From Amycolatopsis bullii (GTDB taxonomy: Bacteria; Actinomycetota; Actinomycetes; Mycobacteriales; Pseudonocardiaceae), in NCBI RefSeq assembly GCF_014654205.1, contig NZ_BNAW01000016.1, positions 1-64,000 on the forward strand: DNA of 64,000 nt, read 5' to 3'. Below the pieces are notes generated by a model that saw nothing but the letters and a program-made list of their open reading frames with translations, was not told the DNA's origin and did no database searches. Made by a program: the position numbers and the translations under genes. The stretch's first letter is position 1. Each line of letters opens with the position of its first letter. Shown piece after piece: positions 49,928 to 59,130 of this stretch.

Positions 49928-51661
49928 TCAGCTCACCGGCTCCACGATCCCCGCGCGGGCTTCCGGAGCCGCCGACCGCAACGCGTCCGCCGCCTCGTCG
50001 CTCGGCTGGGACTGGGACTTGCGTTCCGCGTCCACCCTCGCGCGGTAGACCTCGATCTCGTGCTTCACCGTTTCGGGCGACCAGCCCAGGACTTCGCCCA
50101 CCAACGTGGCCACCTGCTCAGCGCAGTCCACCCCTCGGTGCGCGTACTCGATCGAGATGCGCGTCCGGCGGGCGAGGACGTCCTCCAGGTGCAATGCCCC
50201 TTCGTGCGAAGCCGCGTACACCACTTCCACGCCCAGGTAGTCCGGCGCGTGTTCGATCGGCTTCAGCAGCTCCGGGCGGCCCTCCGCCGAAGCCAGGACC
50301 TCGTGGACCAATGAGCCGTAGCGGTCCAGGAGGTGCCTCACCCGATACGGGTGCAGCCCGTGCTCGGCCGCGAGGTGGTCGGCCTGGTTGACCAGCGCGT
50401 GGTAGCCGTCCGCGCCCAGCAGCGGGACCTTGTCCGTGATCGACGGCTGGGAACGGCCCGGCAGGTCCACCGCCGCCGCGTCGACCGCGTCCGCCGCCAT
50501 CACCCGGTAGGTCGTGTACTTGCCGCCCGCGATCGCCACCAGGCCCGGGGCCACCCGCGCCACCGCGTGCTCGCGCGACAGCTTCGACGTCTCTTCGCTC
50601 TCCCCCGCCAGCAGCGGGCGAAGGCCGGCGTACACGCCTTCGATGTCGTCGTGCGTCAGCGGGGTCGCGAGGACCGTGTTGACGTGCTCGAGGATGTAGT
50701 CGATGTCGTGCTTCGTCGCCGCCGGGTGCGCCAGGTCGAGCTCCCAGTCCGTGTCCGTCGTGCCGACGATCCAGTGGTTGCCCCACGGGATCACGAACAG
50801 CACGGACTTCTCGGTACGCAGGATCATCCCCGACTCCGAGACGATCCGGTCGCGCGGGACGACGATGTGCACGCCCTTGCTCGCCCTGACCCGGAACCGG
50901 CCGCGGCCGCCCGACAGGCGCTGGAGCTCGTCGGTCCAGACGCCGGTGCAGTTGATCACCGCGGCGGCCGCGATCTCCGTCTCGCGGCCGTCCTCGACGT
51001 CGCGCACGCGCACGCCGGACACCCGATCGGCTTCGCGCAGGAAGCCGACGACCTGGGTCGAGGTCCGCACGACCGCGCCGTAGTGCGCCGCCGTCCTGGC
51101 CACCGTCATCGTGTGGCGGGCGTCGTCGGACTGCGCGTCGTAGTAGCGGATCCCGCCGATCAGCGCCGAGCGCTTGAGCGCGGGCACCATGCGCAGCGCG
51201 CCGGCGCGGGTCAGGTGCTTCTGGCCCGGGACGCTGCGGGCGCCGCCCATCGTGTCGTACATCAGCAGGCCGGCCGCGGTGTACGGCCGCTCCCACACGC
51301 GGTGCGTCAGCGGGTAGAGGAAGCTGACCGGCTTCACCAGGTGGGGCGCGATCGTGGTCAGCATCAGCTCGCGCTCGCGCAGCGCCTCCCGGACCAGGCC
51401 GAATTCCAGCTGTTCCAGGTACCGCAGGCCGCCGTGGAAGAGCTTGCTCGACCGGCTCGACGTCCCGGACGCGAGGTCACGCGCCTCGACGAGCGCGACC
51501 CGCAGGCCGCGCGTCGCGGCGTCCAGCGCGGTGCCCGCCCCGACCACGCCGCCGCCGATGACGACGAGGTCGAACGTCTCTTCGCCGAGCCGCTGCCACG
51601 TCTCTTCCCGCTTGACCGGGCCCAGTCGAGCCGGGTTCGTCTCCGCTGCGTGCTGCGCCAC
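49928..51661 (-). CDS. glpD: Aerobic glycerol-3-phosphate dehydrogenase
   Basis: A 577-residue membrane-associated flavoenzyme oxidising glycerol-3-phosphate to DHAP with quinone as acceptor. FAD-binding V-I-G-G-G-V-V-G-A-G, the S-S-R-S-S-K-L-F-H-G-G-L-R-Y-L signature, G-G-K-Y-T-T-Y-R and the C-terminal helical domain are present. GTG 51661 is preferred to an earlier in-frame codon because GAGGA lies 7-8 bases upstream. Divergent from glpFK; in M. tuberculosis the homologue glpD2 also sits next to lpdA. Confidence 0.95.
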   Translation of the reverse strand: MAQHAAETNPARLGPVKREETWQRLGEETFDLVVIGGGVVGAGTALDAATRGLRVALVEARDLASGTSSRSSKLFHGGLRYLEQLEFGLVREALRERELMLTTIAPHLVKPVSFLYPLTHRVWERPYTAAGLLMYDTMGGARSVPGQKHLTRAGALRMVPALKRSALIGGIRYYDAQSDDARHTMTVARTAAHYGAVVRTSTQVVGFLREADRVSGVRVRDVEDGRETEIAAAAVINCTGVWTDELQRLSGGRGRFRVRASKGVHIVVPRDRIVSESGMILRTEKSVLFVIPWGNHWIVGTTDTDWELDLAHPAATKHDIDYILEHVNTVLATPLTHDDIEGVYAGLRPLLAGESEETSKLSREHAVARVAPGLVAIAGGKYTTYRVMAADAVDAAAVDLPGRSQPSITDKVPLLGADGYHALVNQADHLAAEHGLHPYRVRHLLDRYGSLVHEVLASAEGRPELLKPIEHAPDYLGVEVVYAASHEGALHLEDVLARRTRISIEYAHRGVDCAEQVATLVGEVLGWSPETVKHEIEVYRARVDAERKSQSQPSDEAADALRSAAPEARAGIVEPVS

Positions 51662-51757
51662 GTGACATTCCTCCTCGTGCCGGCGAGGCCTCCAGCATCG
51701 CACGACCCGGTGATCATCCGCCCGTCCACGGATGACACTTGTGGCGTAACCCTCCGC

Positions 51758-51777
51758 GATCTTGACCGGGATCTTGA
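51758..51777 (+). repeat. GATCTTGA direct repeat in the glpD-glpF gap
   Basis: GATCTTGA at 51758-51765 and 51770-51777, 12 bp apart, in the 247-bp divergent regulatory gap. Candidate binding site for a glycerol regulator; no such regulator is encoded in the window. Nothing else in the gap looks coding. Confidence 0.35.
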
Positions 51778-51908
51778 AAGAATTCGGCTCTCCGGTGCTT
51801 GGAAGTAGCTTCTACGCCCCGGTAACGTCGCGCGAACGTGGGTCGGCAACGGTGCCGTGGCACGCCGTGATCGACCCTGCGCAGAGTGTCCAGTGTGGAG
51901 GTGCAGCG

Positions 51909-52661
51909 GTGAGTGCTGGAGCAATAATCGTCTGGGAAATATTGGGAACGGCCGCGCTGATCCTGCTCGGCAACGGTGTGGTCGCGAACCACGTGCTCCG
52001 CAAGAACAACGGGTACAACGGCGGATTCCTCTTCATCACCTTCGGCTGGGCCTTCGCCGTGTTCACCGGCGCCAGCATCGCCGCGCCCAGCGGCGCCCAC
52101 CTCAACCCGGCGGTGACGCTCGGCCTGGCGATCTCGGGCAAGGTGCCCTGGGTCGACGTCCCCTTCTACTTCATCGGCGAAATGGTCGGCGCGATCATCG
52201 GCGCCGTGCTCTGCTGGGCCGCCTACAAGCTGCAGTTCGACGACCACCCCGAGCCCGAGAACACGCTCGGCATCTTCTCCACCGCGCCGCAGATCCCCAA
52301 CACCGCCTGGAACCTCGTCACCGAGATCATCGGCACCTTCGTCCTGGTCGCCTGGATCCTGCTCAGCCCGGTCGCCACGGCCATGTCGCCGGACGGCGTG
52401 CCGACCTTCGGCAACTCCGCACTGGGCTACGCGGGCGTCTCGTTCGTGGTGCTCGTGATCGGTACCTCCCTCGGCGGGCCGACGGGGTACGCCATCAACC
52501 CGGCCCGCGACCTCGGCCCGCGGATCGCGTACGCGTTCCTGCTGCCGATCAAGAACAAGGCCAACGCCAACTGGGGCTACTCGTGGATCCCCGTCGTCGG
52601 CCCGCTCGTCGGCGGCGCCCTGGCCGCCCTGCTGTACCTCGCCGTCCACAACCTCACCTGA
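51909..52661 (+). CDS. glpF: Glycerol facilitator (MIP/aquaglyceroporin)
   Basis: A 250-residue channel with six membrane helices and the two half-helix motifs H-L-N-P-A-V-T and [11 protein letters not shown]; the Asp after the second NPA box marks glycerol-type rather than water-type channels. GTG with GGAGG upstream. It lies 31 bp upstream of glpK. Confidence 0.95.
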   Translation: MSAGAIIVWEILGTAALILLGNGVVANHVLRKNNGYNGGFLFITFGWAFAVFTGASIAAPSGAHLNPAVTLGLAISGKVPWVDVPFYFIGEMVGAIIGAVLCWAAYKLQFDDHPEPENTLGIFSTAPQIPNTAWNLVTEIIGTFVLVAWILLSPVATAMSPDGVPTFGNSALGYAGVSFVVLVIGTSLGGPTGYAINPARDLGPRIAYAFLLPIKNKANANWGYSWIPVVGPLVGGALAALLYLAVHNLT

Positions 52662-52692
52662 TCGCCCGATCGACGGAAATCCGGGAGCACAC

Positions 52693-54216
52693 ATGACTTC
52701 GTACGTAGCCGCGATCGACCAGGGCACCACGTCCACCCGGTGCATGATCTTCAACCACGAGGGCCGTGTCGTCTCGGTCGACCAGCGCGAGCACGAGCAG
52801 ATCTTCCCCCGCGCGGGCTGGGTCGAGCACAACGCGGAAGAGATCTGGGAGAACACGCGCCGGGTCGCCGCGGGCGCACTGGCCAAGGCCGACCTGACCG
52901 CGAAGGACATCGCCGCCGTCGGCATCACCAACCAGCGCGAGACCGCCCTCGTCTGGGACAAGACCACCGGCAAGCCGGTGTACAACGCGATCGTCTGGCA
53001 GGACACCCGCACCGACCGGATCGTCACCGAACTCGGCAACCTCGGCGGCGGCCAGGAGCGCTACCGCGACAAGGTCGGCCTCCCGCTCGCGACCTACTTC
53101 TCCGGGCCCAAGGTCAAGTGGATCCTGGACAACGTCGAGGGCGCGCGCGCCAAGGCCGAGGCCGGTGACCTGCTGTTCGGCAACATGGACACCTGGGTGC
53201 TGTGGAACATGACCGGCGGGGCCGACGGCGGCGTGCACGTCACCGACCCGACCAACGCCTCCCGCACCATGCTGATGGACCTCGACACCCTGCAGTGGGA
53301 CGCCGAGATCGCCGGCGAGATGGGCATCCCCCTTTCGATGCTGCCGGAGATCCGCTCCTCGTCCGAGGAGTACGGCAAGGTCCGCGAAAAGGGCGCGCTG
53401 GCCGGCGTCCCGATCGCGGGCATCCTGGGCGACCAGCAGGCCGCGACGTTCGGCCAGGCCTGCCTCTCGCCCGGCGAGGCCAAGAACACCTACGGCACCG
53501 GCAACTTCATGCTGCTCAACACCGGCACCGAGAAGGTGATGTCGCAGAACGGGCTGCTCACCACGGTCTGCTACAAGATCGGCTCGAACGACACGGTCTA
53601 CGCGCTGGAAGGCTCCATCGCCGTCACCGGTTCGCTGGTGCAGTGGCTGCGCGACAACCTCGGCATGATCACGACCGCGGCCGAGATCGAGGAGCACGCG
53701 CGCAGCGTCGAGGACAACGGCGGCGCGTACTTCGTCCCGGCGTTCTCGGGTCTGTTCGCTCCTTACTGGCGCTCCGACGCCCGCGGCGCGATCGTCGGGC
53801 TCACCCGGTTCGTCAACAAGGGCCACCTCGCCCGCGCGGTGCTGGAAGCGACCGCCTTCCAGTCGCGCGAGGTCATCGACGCGATGAACGCCGACTCCGG
53901 AGTCCCGCTGAAGTCGCTCAAGGTCGACGGCGGCATGGTCGTCAACGAGCTGCTCATGCAGTTCCAGGCCGACATCCTCGGCGTGCCGGTGATCCGCCCG
54001 GTGGTCAACGAGACCACCGCGCTGGGTGCCGCCTACGCCGCCGGTCTCGCCGTCGGGTTCTGGAAGTCCGAGGACGACATCCGCACCAACTGGGCCCAGG
54101 ACAAGCAGTGGGACCCGTCGATGGACGACGCCCGCCGCGAGCGCGAGTACCGCAACTGGAAGAAGGCCGTCACCAAGACCTTCGACTGGGTCTCCGAAGA
54201 AGACTCAGAGGACTGA
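52693..54216 (+). CDS. glpK: Glycerol kinase
   Basis: A 507-residue FGGY kinase phosphorylating glycerol taken up by Glp[13 protein letters not shown] at the start, [17 protein letters not shown] and T-Y-G-T-G-N-F-M-L are diagnostic. GGGAG precedes the ATG. The stop codon lies within a tandem 9-bp repeat. Confidence 0.97.
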   Translation: MTSYVAAIDQGTTSTRCMIFNHEGRVVSVDQREHEQIFPRAGWVEHNAEEIWENTRRVAAGALAKADLTAKDIAAVGITNQRETALVWDKTTGKPVYNAIVWQDTRTDRIVTELGNLGGGQERYRDKVGLPLATYFSGPKVKWILDNVEGARAKAEAGDLLFGNMDTWVLWNMTGGADGGVHVTDPTNASRTMLMDLDTLQWDAEIAGEMGIPLSMLPEIRSSSEEYGKVREKGALAGVPIAGILGDQQAATFGQACLSPGEAKNTYGTGNFMLLNTGTEKVMSQNGLLTTVCYKIGSNDTVYALEGSIAVTGSLVQWLRDNLGMITTAAEIEEHARSVEDNGGAYFVPAFSGLFAPYWRSDARGAIVGLTRFVNKGHLARAVLEATAFQSREVIDAMNADSGVPLKSLKVDGGMVVNELLMQFQADILGVPVIRPVVNETTALGAAYAAGLAVGFWKSEDDIRTNWAQDKQWDPSMDDARREREYRNWKKAVTKTFDWVSEEDSED

Positions 54217-54236
54217 GCGGACTGAGCGGACTGACC
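54210..54236 (+). repeat. Three tandem 9-bp repeats at the glpK stop
   Basis: GGACTGAGC occurs twice followed by GGACTGACC; the first copy contains the glpK stop codon. Slippage here would change only the 3' untranslated sequence, since each unit supplies a TGA. Confidence 0.7.
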
Positions 54237-54282
54237 GGCGAGGGCCGGGGGTGCCGCCTCGTGGCGCTCCCGGCCCGCCCGC

Positions 54283-55086
54283 TCACACCGCCCAGCCCTC
54301 CGGCTCGCCCGACTGCTCGTTGGGCGCGATGACCATGAACGGCACGCCCTGGTCGTCGGTGGCGCGCACCTGCCGCCCGTACGGCGAGTCGAACGGCTTC
54401 CCCTCGACCGAGCCGCCGAGCTCGGCCACCTTGGCCGCGGCCGCGTCGGCGTCGGCCGCCCAGAAGTACGCCGACCAGTACGACGGCACCTCCGGTGGCG
54501 CCGAGCCGGGTACCGCGCCGAGGCCGCCGACCGGGCGCCCGTCGAGCAGCAGTACCGCGTACGTGAAGTCGTCGCCGGAGATGTCCTGGAAGCCGTAGCC
54601 GAAGACCTCCTCGTAGAACGGCTTCGCCGCCGCGTAGTCACGGCTGTGGCACTCGTTCCACGCCAGGGCGCCCGGGGCCGCCACGACCTGCGTGCCGATG
54701 TGGTTGCCGGCCTCCCAGAGCCCGAAGACGGCCCCCGTGGGATCGGCCGCGATCGCCATCCGGCTCTCCTTCAGCACTTCCATCACCGGCGTCACGATCC
54801 GCCCGCCCGCCTCGGTGACGGCCGCGGCCGTGCGGTCCACATCGGACACCGCGAGGTACGTCGTCCAGAACGGCGGGACGTCCTGGCCCGGTGGGGTCTG
54901 CCCGATGCCGGCGACCGGGCGCCCCCGCAGCTGCGCCATGCCGTAGAAGCCGGTCTCCGCACCGCCCCGCTGCACGTCCCACCCGAACAGGCCGCTGTAG
55001 AAGGCGATCGCCTTCGCCTGGTCGGGCACCATCAGGTCCACCCAGCTCGGCGTGCCGTCGGGCCACCTTTCGTTCCGGAACACCAT
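54283..55086 (-). CDS. Two-domain VOC (glyoxalase-like) protein
   Basis: A 267-residue tandem VOC protein: domain 1 (about 10-125; A-F-Y-S-G-L-F-G-W, P-T-G-A-V-F-G-L-W) and domain 2 (about 140-260; K-P-F-Y-E-E-V-F-G-Y, D-D-Q-G-V-P-F-M-V). Similar actinobacterial proteins are annotated hydroxylases or glyoxalases without evidence; substrate unknown. Confidence 0.85.
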   Translation of the reverse strand: MVFRNERWPDGTPSWVDLMVPDQAKAIAFYSGLFGWDVQRGGAETGFYGMAQLRGRPVAGIGQTPPGQDVPPFWTTYLAVSDVDRTAAAVTEAGGRIVTPVMEVLKESRMAIAADPTGAVFGLWEAGNHIGTQVVAAPGALAWNECHSRDYAAAKPFYEEVFGYGFQDISGDDFTYAVLLLDGRPVGGLGAVPGSAPPEVPSYWSAYFWAADADAAAAKVAELGGSVEGKPFDSPYGRQVRATDDQGVPFMVIAPNEQSGEPEGWAV

Positions 55087-55167
55087 GTCGACTCCCAACC
55101 CTCGTCCGCGCCACCTGGCGGTGACGACGGGCACAGTCTGGCACCGGGCACCGACAAAAACCGAAAA

Positions 55168-55821
55168 TCAGGCCTGGACCAGCCGGGCGTAGACGACGAT
55201 GTTGTCGACGTAGTTGTGCGCGCTCCGGTCGAAGACGCCGCCGCAGGTGATCAGCCGCAGCTCCGGCCCGGCCGTGTCGTCGTAGACGCCTTCGCGCTCG
55301 AAGTCCTTCTTCGGCACTTGGTGCACCTTCGTCACCTCGAACACCACCGTGGTGCCGTCCTTGCGGGCGATCGAGACCCGGTCACCCGCCGCCAGCTCCT
55401 TGAGCCGGAAGAAGATGCCCTTCTGGTGGTTGCCGTCGACGTGCCCCAGCACGACGGCCGGGCCGGTCTCGCCCGGCGTCGGCGCGTAGGTGTACCAGCC
55501 GGCCTGCAGCGGCGTGGTCACCGGCGGTACCTCGACGGTGTTGTCCGGGTTGAGCCCCAGCGGGACCAGCGTCGAGCGCGCGCCGATCTTCGGGATGTCG
55601 ATCGAAACGGGCTCGGATTTGGGCAGCGCCGCGACGGCGTCCTGGCTCGCGGCCTGCGGCTCCGGGGTGACCGCGACCGGCTGGGCGGGCGGCGGCTGCG
55701 CGGTGTCCGGGCCGCTGCCGCCGTCGAGGGTCAGCACCAGGACCACCACCAGCGCGGCGAGCAACGCCACGATGAAGGCGATCAGGAAGCCCCGCCTGCC
55801 GCCCGTTGTCTTCGTGCTCAT
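55168..55821 (-). CDS. Class F sortase
   Basis: A 217-residue membrane-anchored transpeptidase: N-terminal helix (about 10-32), Pro-rich linker, then the sortase barrel with catalytic His (V-V-L-G-H-V-D-G) and Cys (L-I-T-C-G-G-V-F-D). The Arg normally found in the Y-R-D-N segment after the Cys is Val here (N-Y-V-D-N), so the third catalytic residue is uncertain. GGGGGAG precedes the ATG. The next gene upstream encodes a candidate substrate. Confidence 0.87.
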   Translation of the reverse strand: MSTKTTGGRRGFLIAFIVALLAALVVVLVLTLDGGSGPDTAQPPPAQPVAVTPEPQAASQDAVAALPKSEPVSIDIPKIGARSTLVPLGLNPDNTVEVPPVTTPLQAGWYTYAPTPGETGPAVVLGHVDGNHQKGIFFRLKELAAGDRVSIARKDGTTVVFEVTKVHQVPKKDFEREGVYDDTAGPELRLITCGGVFDRSAHNYVDNIVVYARLVQA

Positions 55822-55891
55822 GCTCTCCCCCTGACCAACGCTGACAAAGTTCACACGTCCGGGTGGTTCCGGTGGTTGAGCCGGGCCGCGG

Positions 55892-56416
55892 TCAGCGGCG
55901 CCAGGCTCGCCGGGCCAGCACGAAACCGCCACCGCCGAGGGCCAGCACGCCCATGGCGCCCGCGGCGGCGAGCGGCCCGTGGCCGGCCGGGCCGCCCCCG
56001 GTCTGCGGTGCCCCCGACGGTACCTTCGCCACCTGACGACGTTCACCCAGCACGGTGAACTTCGTGGTCAGTTCGGCGACACCGCAGGAGAACGACACCT
56101 GGTAGACGCCGGGTTTCGCGGGCTGCACGATCGCCGACGCGGCCGCGGCGGGCGCCTTGGCCGGGTCGTTCTGCGGGCCGACCCGCCGGAGCGCCCCGAT
56201 CTTGAGGACCGGGGACGCCGGGTCGTGCGTGCTCGCGGCTTCGCAGCCGAGCCGGATCTCCACCTTCGCTCCCGGACGGGCCGCGGTCGGCATGACGCGG
56301 AAGTAGGCCTTCGGGTTTCCCGCGTGCTCGGTGGGTGTCGCGGCGAAGGCCGCCGGCGCCGAGAGCAGCAAGCCACCCGAAACGGCGGCAACGGCCAGGA
56401 TCTTTTTCGTTTCCAT
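55892..56416 (-). CDS. Secreted surface protein with sortase-like anchor
   Basis: A 174-residue exported protein: signal peptide (about 1-25, A-F-A-A), an Ig-like beta domain with two Cys (about 35-125), then P-S-G-A-P-Q-T-G-G-G, a hydrophobic segment (about 150-168) and Arg-rich end. A-P-Q-T-G in front of helix plus positive tail is a sorting-signal variant, and a class F sortase gene lies directly downstream. Function unknown. Confidence 0.75.
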   Translation of the reverse strand: METKKILAVAAVSGGLLLSAPAAFAATPTEHAGNPKAYFRVMPTAARPGAKVEIRLGCEAASTHDPASPVLKIGALRRVGPQNDPAKAPAAAASAIVQPAKPGVYQVSFSCGVAELTTKFTVLGERRQVAKVPSGAPQTGGGPAGHGPLAAAGAMGVLALGGGGFVLARRAWRR

Positions 56417-56493
56417 CCCTTTTCCCCTCCCCCCGGGACTTCTGCTTCGAAAGACGCCCTACCTGCGGAGAGGTTGCCTTCCGCGCCGAAAAA

Positions 56494-56522
56494 ACCGCCC
56501 CGGAGCGTGGCTCCGGGGCGGT
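56494..56522 (-). terminator. Intrinsic terminator with U-tract
   Basis: ACCGCCCCGGAGC (56494-56506) pairs exactly with 56510-56522 around a 3-nt loop; on the minus strand a run of six T follows, one of the few classical intrinsic terminators here. Confidence 0.88.
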
Positions 56523-56540
56523 CGTGGCGATTTCGGGAAA

Positions 56541-57002
56541 TCAGCCCGCCATGCTGCCGTCGCCCGCCTTTGCGGCGCCGGAGGGCACCTTCGCCACCTG
56601 CGCGGCGGGCACCGTGAACTGCGTGGTGTAGGTCTGGCCGCCACAGGTCACGGTCAGCGGGTACGTGCCCGCCGCGGTGCCGGGCTTCAGCTCGGCGTCG
56701 GCGCTGATGTTCGCGTCGGCGCCCATGAACGGGCCAGGGGTGTAGTTGGCGAACGTCAGCACCGGCGAAGAGAACGCCGGCGAAGGGCCTTCGCACTTCG
56801 CCAGCGCGACGTTCGGCGCGTCGCGGACGTACTTGTCCACCAGCGTCTGGTTGATCGCGGTGTTCACGTTGAGCTGAACGCTGCCCGCCTTCGGGGCCGC
56901 GCTCGTGCCCGGCGCCGGAGTGGTGCTCTGCGCCATCGCCGGTCCGGTCAGCGCCGTCGCCCCGATCACCGCTGCCGCAACGAAAACCACCGTCTTGCGC
57001 AC
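56541..57002 (-). CDS. Secreted Ig-like protein, paralogue lacking the anchor
   Basis: A 153-residue exported protein with signal peptide (about 1-25, A-M-A), Pro/Ala linker and a beta domain with two Cys. Its end (A-Q-V-A-K-V-P-S-G-A) matches the anchored neighbour (R-Q-V-A-K-V-P-S-G-A), but it stops soon after, without sorting motif or hydrophobic tail, so it is probably released. GTG with AAGGG upstream is used; a TTG further upstream is possible. Confidence 0.72.
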   Translation of the reverse strand: MRKTVVFVAAAVIGATALTGPAMAQSTTPAPGTSAAPKAGSVQLNVNTAINQTLVDKYVRDAPNVALAKCEGPSPAFSSPVLTFANYTPGPFMGADANISADAELKPGTAAGTYPLTVTCGGQTYTTQFTVPAAQVAKVPSGAAKAGDGSMAG

Positions 57003-57075
57003 TCTCGCACCCTTCGCGTTCTTCAGCCTTACAACCGACAAGACGCGACGGGTGCGCCGGGGTTGCGTGCCGTCG

Positions 57076-58476
57076 TCAGTCGAGATCGTCGTGGCGCATG
57101 AGCTGGCGCCCGGCCTCGGTGATCGAGCCCGACAACGACGGGTAAACCGAAAATGTCAGTGCCAGGTGGTCCACTGTGAGCTGGTTCTGGACGGCGAGCG
57201 CGATGGGGAGGATGAGCTCGCTCGCCTGCGGCGCCACGACGACACCACCGACGACCACGCCGGTGGCGGGGCGGCAGAACAGCTTCACGAAGCCTCGGCG
57301 GAGGCCCTCCATCTTCGCGCGCGCGTTGGTGGCCAGGGGCAGCATGATGGTGCGCGCGGGCACCTCGCCGGAGTCGATCGCCTGCTGGCTGATACCGACG
57401 GTGGCGATCTCCGGGTGGGTGAACACGTTGGCGGCGACGGTCTTGAGCTTGATCGGCGCGACGCCTTCGCCCAGCGCGTGCCACATCGCGATGCGGCCCT
57501 GCATGCTCGCCACCGAGGCGAGCATGAGCACGCCGGTGCAGTCGCCGGCGGCGTAGATCCCGGGAACGGAGGTGCGTGAAACGCGGTCGACGGTGATGAA
57601 CCCGCCGGGGCCGACCTCGATGCCGACCTTGTCGAGGCCGATGTCCTTCGTGTTGGGCACCGACCCGACGGTCATCAGCGCGTGGCTGGCTTCGATCACG
57701 CGGCCGTCGGCGAGGTGAATCTCGACGCCCTTTTCGGTGCGCTCGACGCGGTCGGCGCGCGCGTGCTTGGCGACGGTCGTCCCGCGCTGGGAGAAGACCT
57801 CTTCGAGCACCGCAGCGGCGTCGGCGTCCTCGTGCGGGAGGACGCGGTCACGGCTGGAGACGACGGTGACCTTGACCCCCATCTCGGTGTAGGCGGAGGC
57901 GAACTCGGCGCCGGTGACGCCGGAGCCGATCACGGCGAGGTGCTCCGGCAGCTCCCGGAGCTCGTAGAGCTGGCGCCAGTCGAGGATGCGCTCGCCGTCC
58001 GGCACGGCGCCGGGCAGCACGCGCGGGGTGGCGCCGGTGGCGATGAGGACGACGTCGGCGGGCAGCTTCTCGGTGCCGTCCTTCGTCGTGACGGCGACCT
58101 TGTGCGTCGCCAGGCCGGGCTCTTCGTCGCAGAAGCGGGCCTCGCCGGCGATGACGCGGACGCCCTCGCGCTGGACGCGGGCGCGGATGTCGGCGGACTG
58201 GGCGAGCGCGAGCCCCTTCACCCGGCCGTGGACGGTCGGGAGGTCGATGCTGGTGTCGGCCAGGTCGGTGTTGATGCCGAGCTCGCTGAGGTCGTGCATC
58301 TTCGCCAGTGCGCCGGAGCTCGCGATGAACGTCTTCGAGGGAACGCAGTCGTAGAGGACGCACGCGCCGCCGAGGCCGTCCCGCTCGACGATCGTGACGT
58401 CGGCTCCGTGCTGGGCCGCGACCAGCGCCGCTTCGTAGCCGGCCGGGCCCCCGCCCATGATCACGATCCTGGTCAC
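57076..58476 (-). CDS. lpdA: NAD(P)H-quinone dehydrogenase (LpdA type)
   Basis: A 466-residue flavoprotein disulfide reductase: G-G-G-P-A-G-Y-E-A at the start, redox Cys pair in C-V-L-Y-D-C-V-P-S-K, second dinucleotide fold G-S-G-V-T-G-A-E, and G-D-C-T-G-V-L-M-L. The C-terminal His-Glu dyad of true lipoamide dehydrogenases is missing (V-Y-P-S-L-S-G-S), as in the M. tuberculosis LpdA, which reduces quinones with NAD(P)H. Position near glpD matches M. tuberculosis order. Confidence 0.9.
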   Translation of the reverse strand: MTRIVIMGGGPAGYEAALVAAQHGADVTIVERDGLGGACVLYDCVPSKTFIASSGALAKMHDLSELGINTDLADTSIDLPTVHGRVKGLALAQSADIRARVQREGVRVIAGEARFCDEEPGLATHKVAVTTKDGTEKLPADVVLIATGATPRVLPGAVPDGERILDWRQLYELRELPEHLAVIGSGVTGAEFASAYTEMGVKVTVVSSRDRVLPHEDADAAAVLEEVFSQRGTTVAKHARADRVERTEKGVEIHLADGRVIEASHALMTVGSVPNTKDIGLDKVGIEVGPGGFITVDRVSRTSVPGIYAAGDCTGVLMLASVASMQGRIAMWHALGEGVAPIKLKTVAANVFTHPEIATVGISQQAIDSGEVPARTIMLPLATNARAKMEGLRRGFVKLFCRPATGVVVGGVVVAPQASELILPIALAVQNQLTVDHLALTFSVYPSLSGSITEAGRQLMRHDDLD

Positions 58477-58591
58477 CTGGGTCCTCCTCTGGGCTGTTCG
58501 TGCGGTGCTCTCACCGTACGCGGCGAAGGTGACCGGACACTGAAGTGGGCGAACACGGCGAGTGCGTCCACTCGGGTGAGGGAGGTATCGC

Positions 58592-58604
58592 TACGCTGTC
58601 GGGC
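58592..58604 (+). promoter_or_regulatory. -10 element (leaderless)
   Basis: TACGCT (58592-58597) lies 7 nt before the GTG of the gamma-glutamylcyclotransferase-like gene. Confidence 0.4.
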
Positions 58605-59057
58605 GTGCCGTTGTATGCCGCGTACGGATCGAACATGGAGCCCGCCCAGATGCTGGAGCGCGCGCCGCACTCTCCGATGGCCGGCACCGGCTGGCTGGAG
58701 GGCTGGCGCCTGACCTTCGGCGGCGAGGACCTGGGGTGGGAAGGTGCCCTGGCGACGATCGTCGAGGACCCGGCGTCCCGCGTCTTCGTCGTGTTGTACG
58801 ACGTGACGCCACTGGACGAGGACGGCCTGGACCGCTGGGAGGGCGGCGAGCTGGGCATCCACTCGAAGATCCGCCTCCGAGTCCAGACGATGGACGGCTC
58901 CGTCCTGGCCTGGCTCTACGTCCTCGACGCCTACGAAGGCGGCCTCCCGTCAGCTCGCTACCTGGGTGTCCTGGCCGACGCCGCCGAGGCAGCCGGCGCC
59001 CCCGCCGACTACGTCGACGACCTCCGAACTCGCCCCTGCTCCGGCATAACCGGCTGA
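58605..59057 (+). CDS. Gamma-glutamylcyclotransferase-like (AIG2 fold) protein
   Basis: A 150-residue protein opening with Y-A-A-Y-G-S-N-M, the substrate-binding motif of the gamma-glutamylcyclotransferase superfamily, and W-E-G-G-E later. Homologous position in M. tuberculosis is Rv3304, from memory. Actual substrate not known. Its stop is followed within a few bases by a cluster of short palindromic repeats. Confidence 0.85.
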   Translation: MPLYAAYGSNMEPAQMLERAPHSPMAGTGWLEGWRLTFGGEDLGWEGALATIVEDPASRVFVVLYDVTPLDEDGLDRWEGGELGIHSKIRLRVQTMDGSVLAWLYVLDAYEGGLPSARYLGVLADAAEAAGAPADYVDDLRTRPCSGITG

Positions 59058-59067
59058 TGCCCCGCCA

Positions 59068-59130
59068 ATCACGCGTGATGCCCCTCTGATCACGCGTGAT
59101 GCCTCTCCAGACACGCGTGATGCCCCGAAC
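59068..59130. repeat. Left cluster of palindromic 21-22 bp repeats
   Basis: Three units beginning ATCACGCGTGATGCC or close variants, at 59068-59088, 59089-59110 and 59111-59130; ATCACGCGTGAT is a perfect palindrome. A degenerate unit precedes them. The cluster forms the last 13 codons and stop of the DUF559 gene. Confidence 0.8.
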
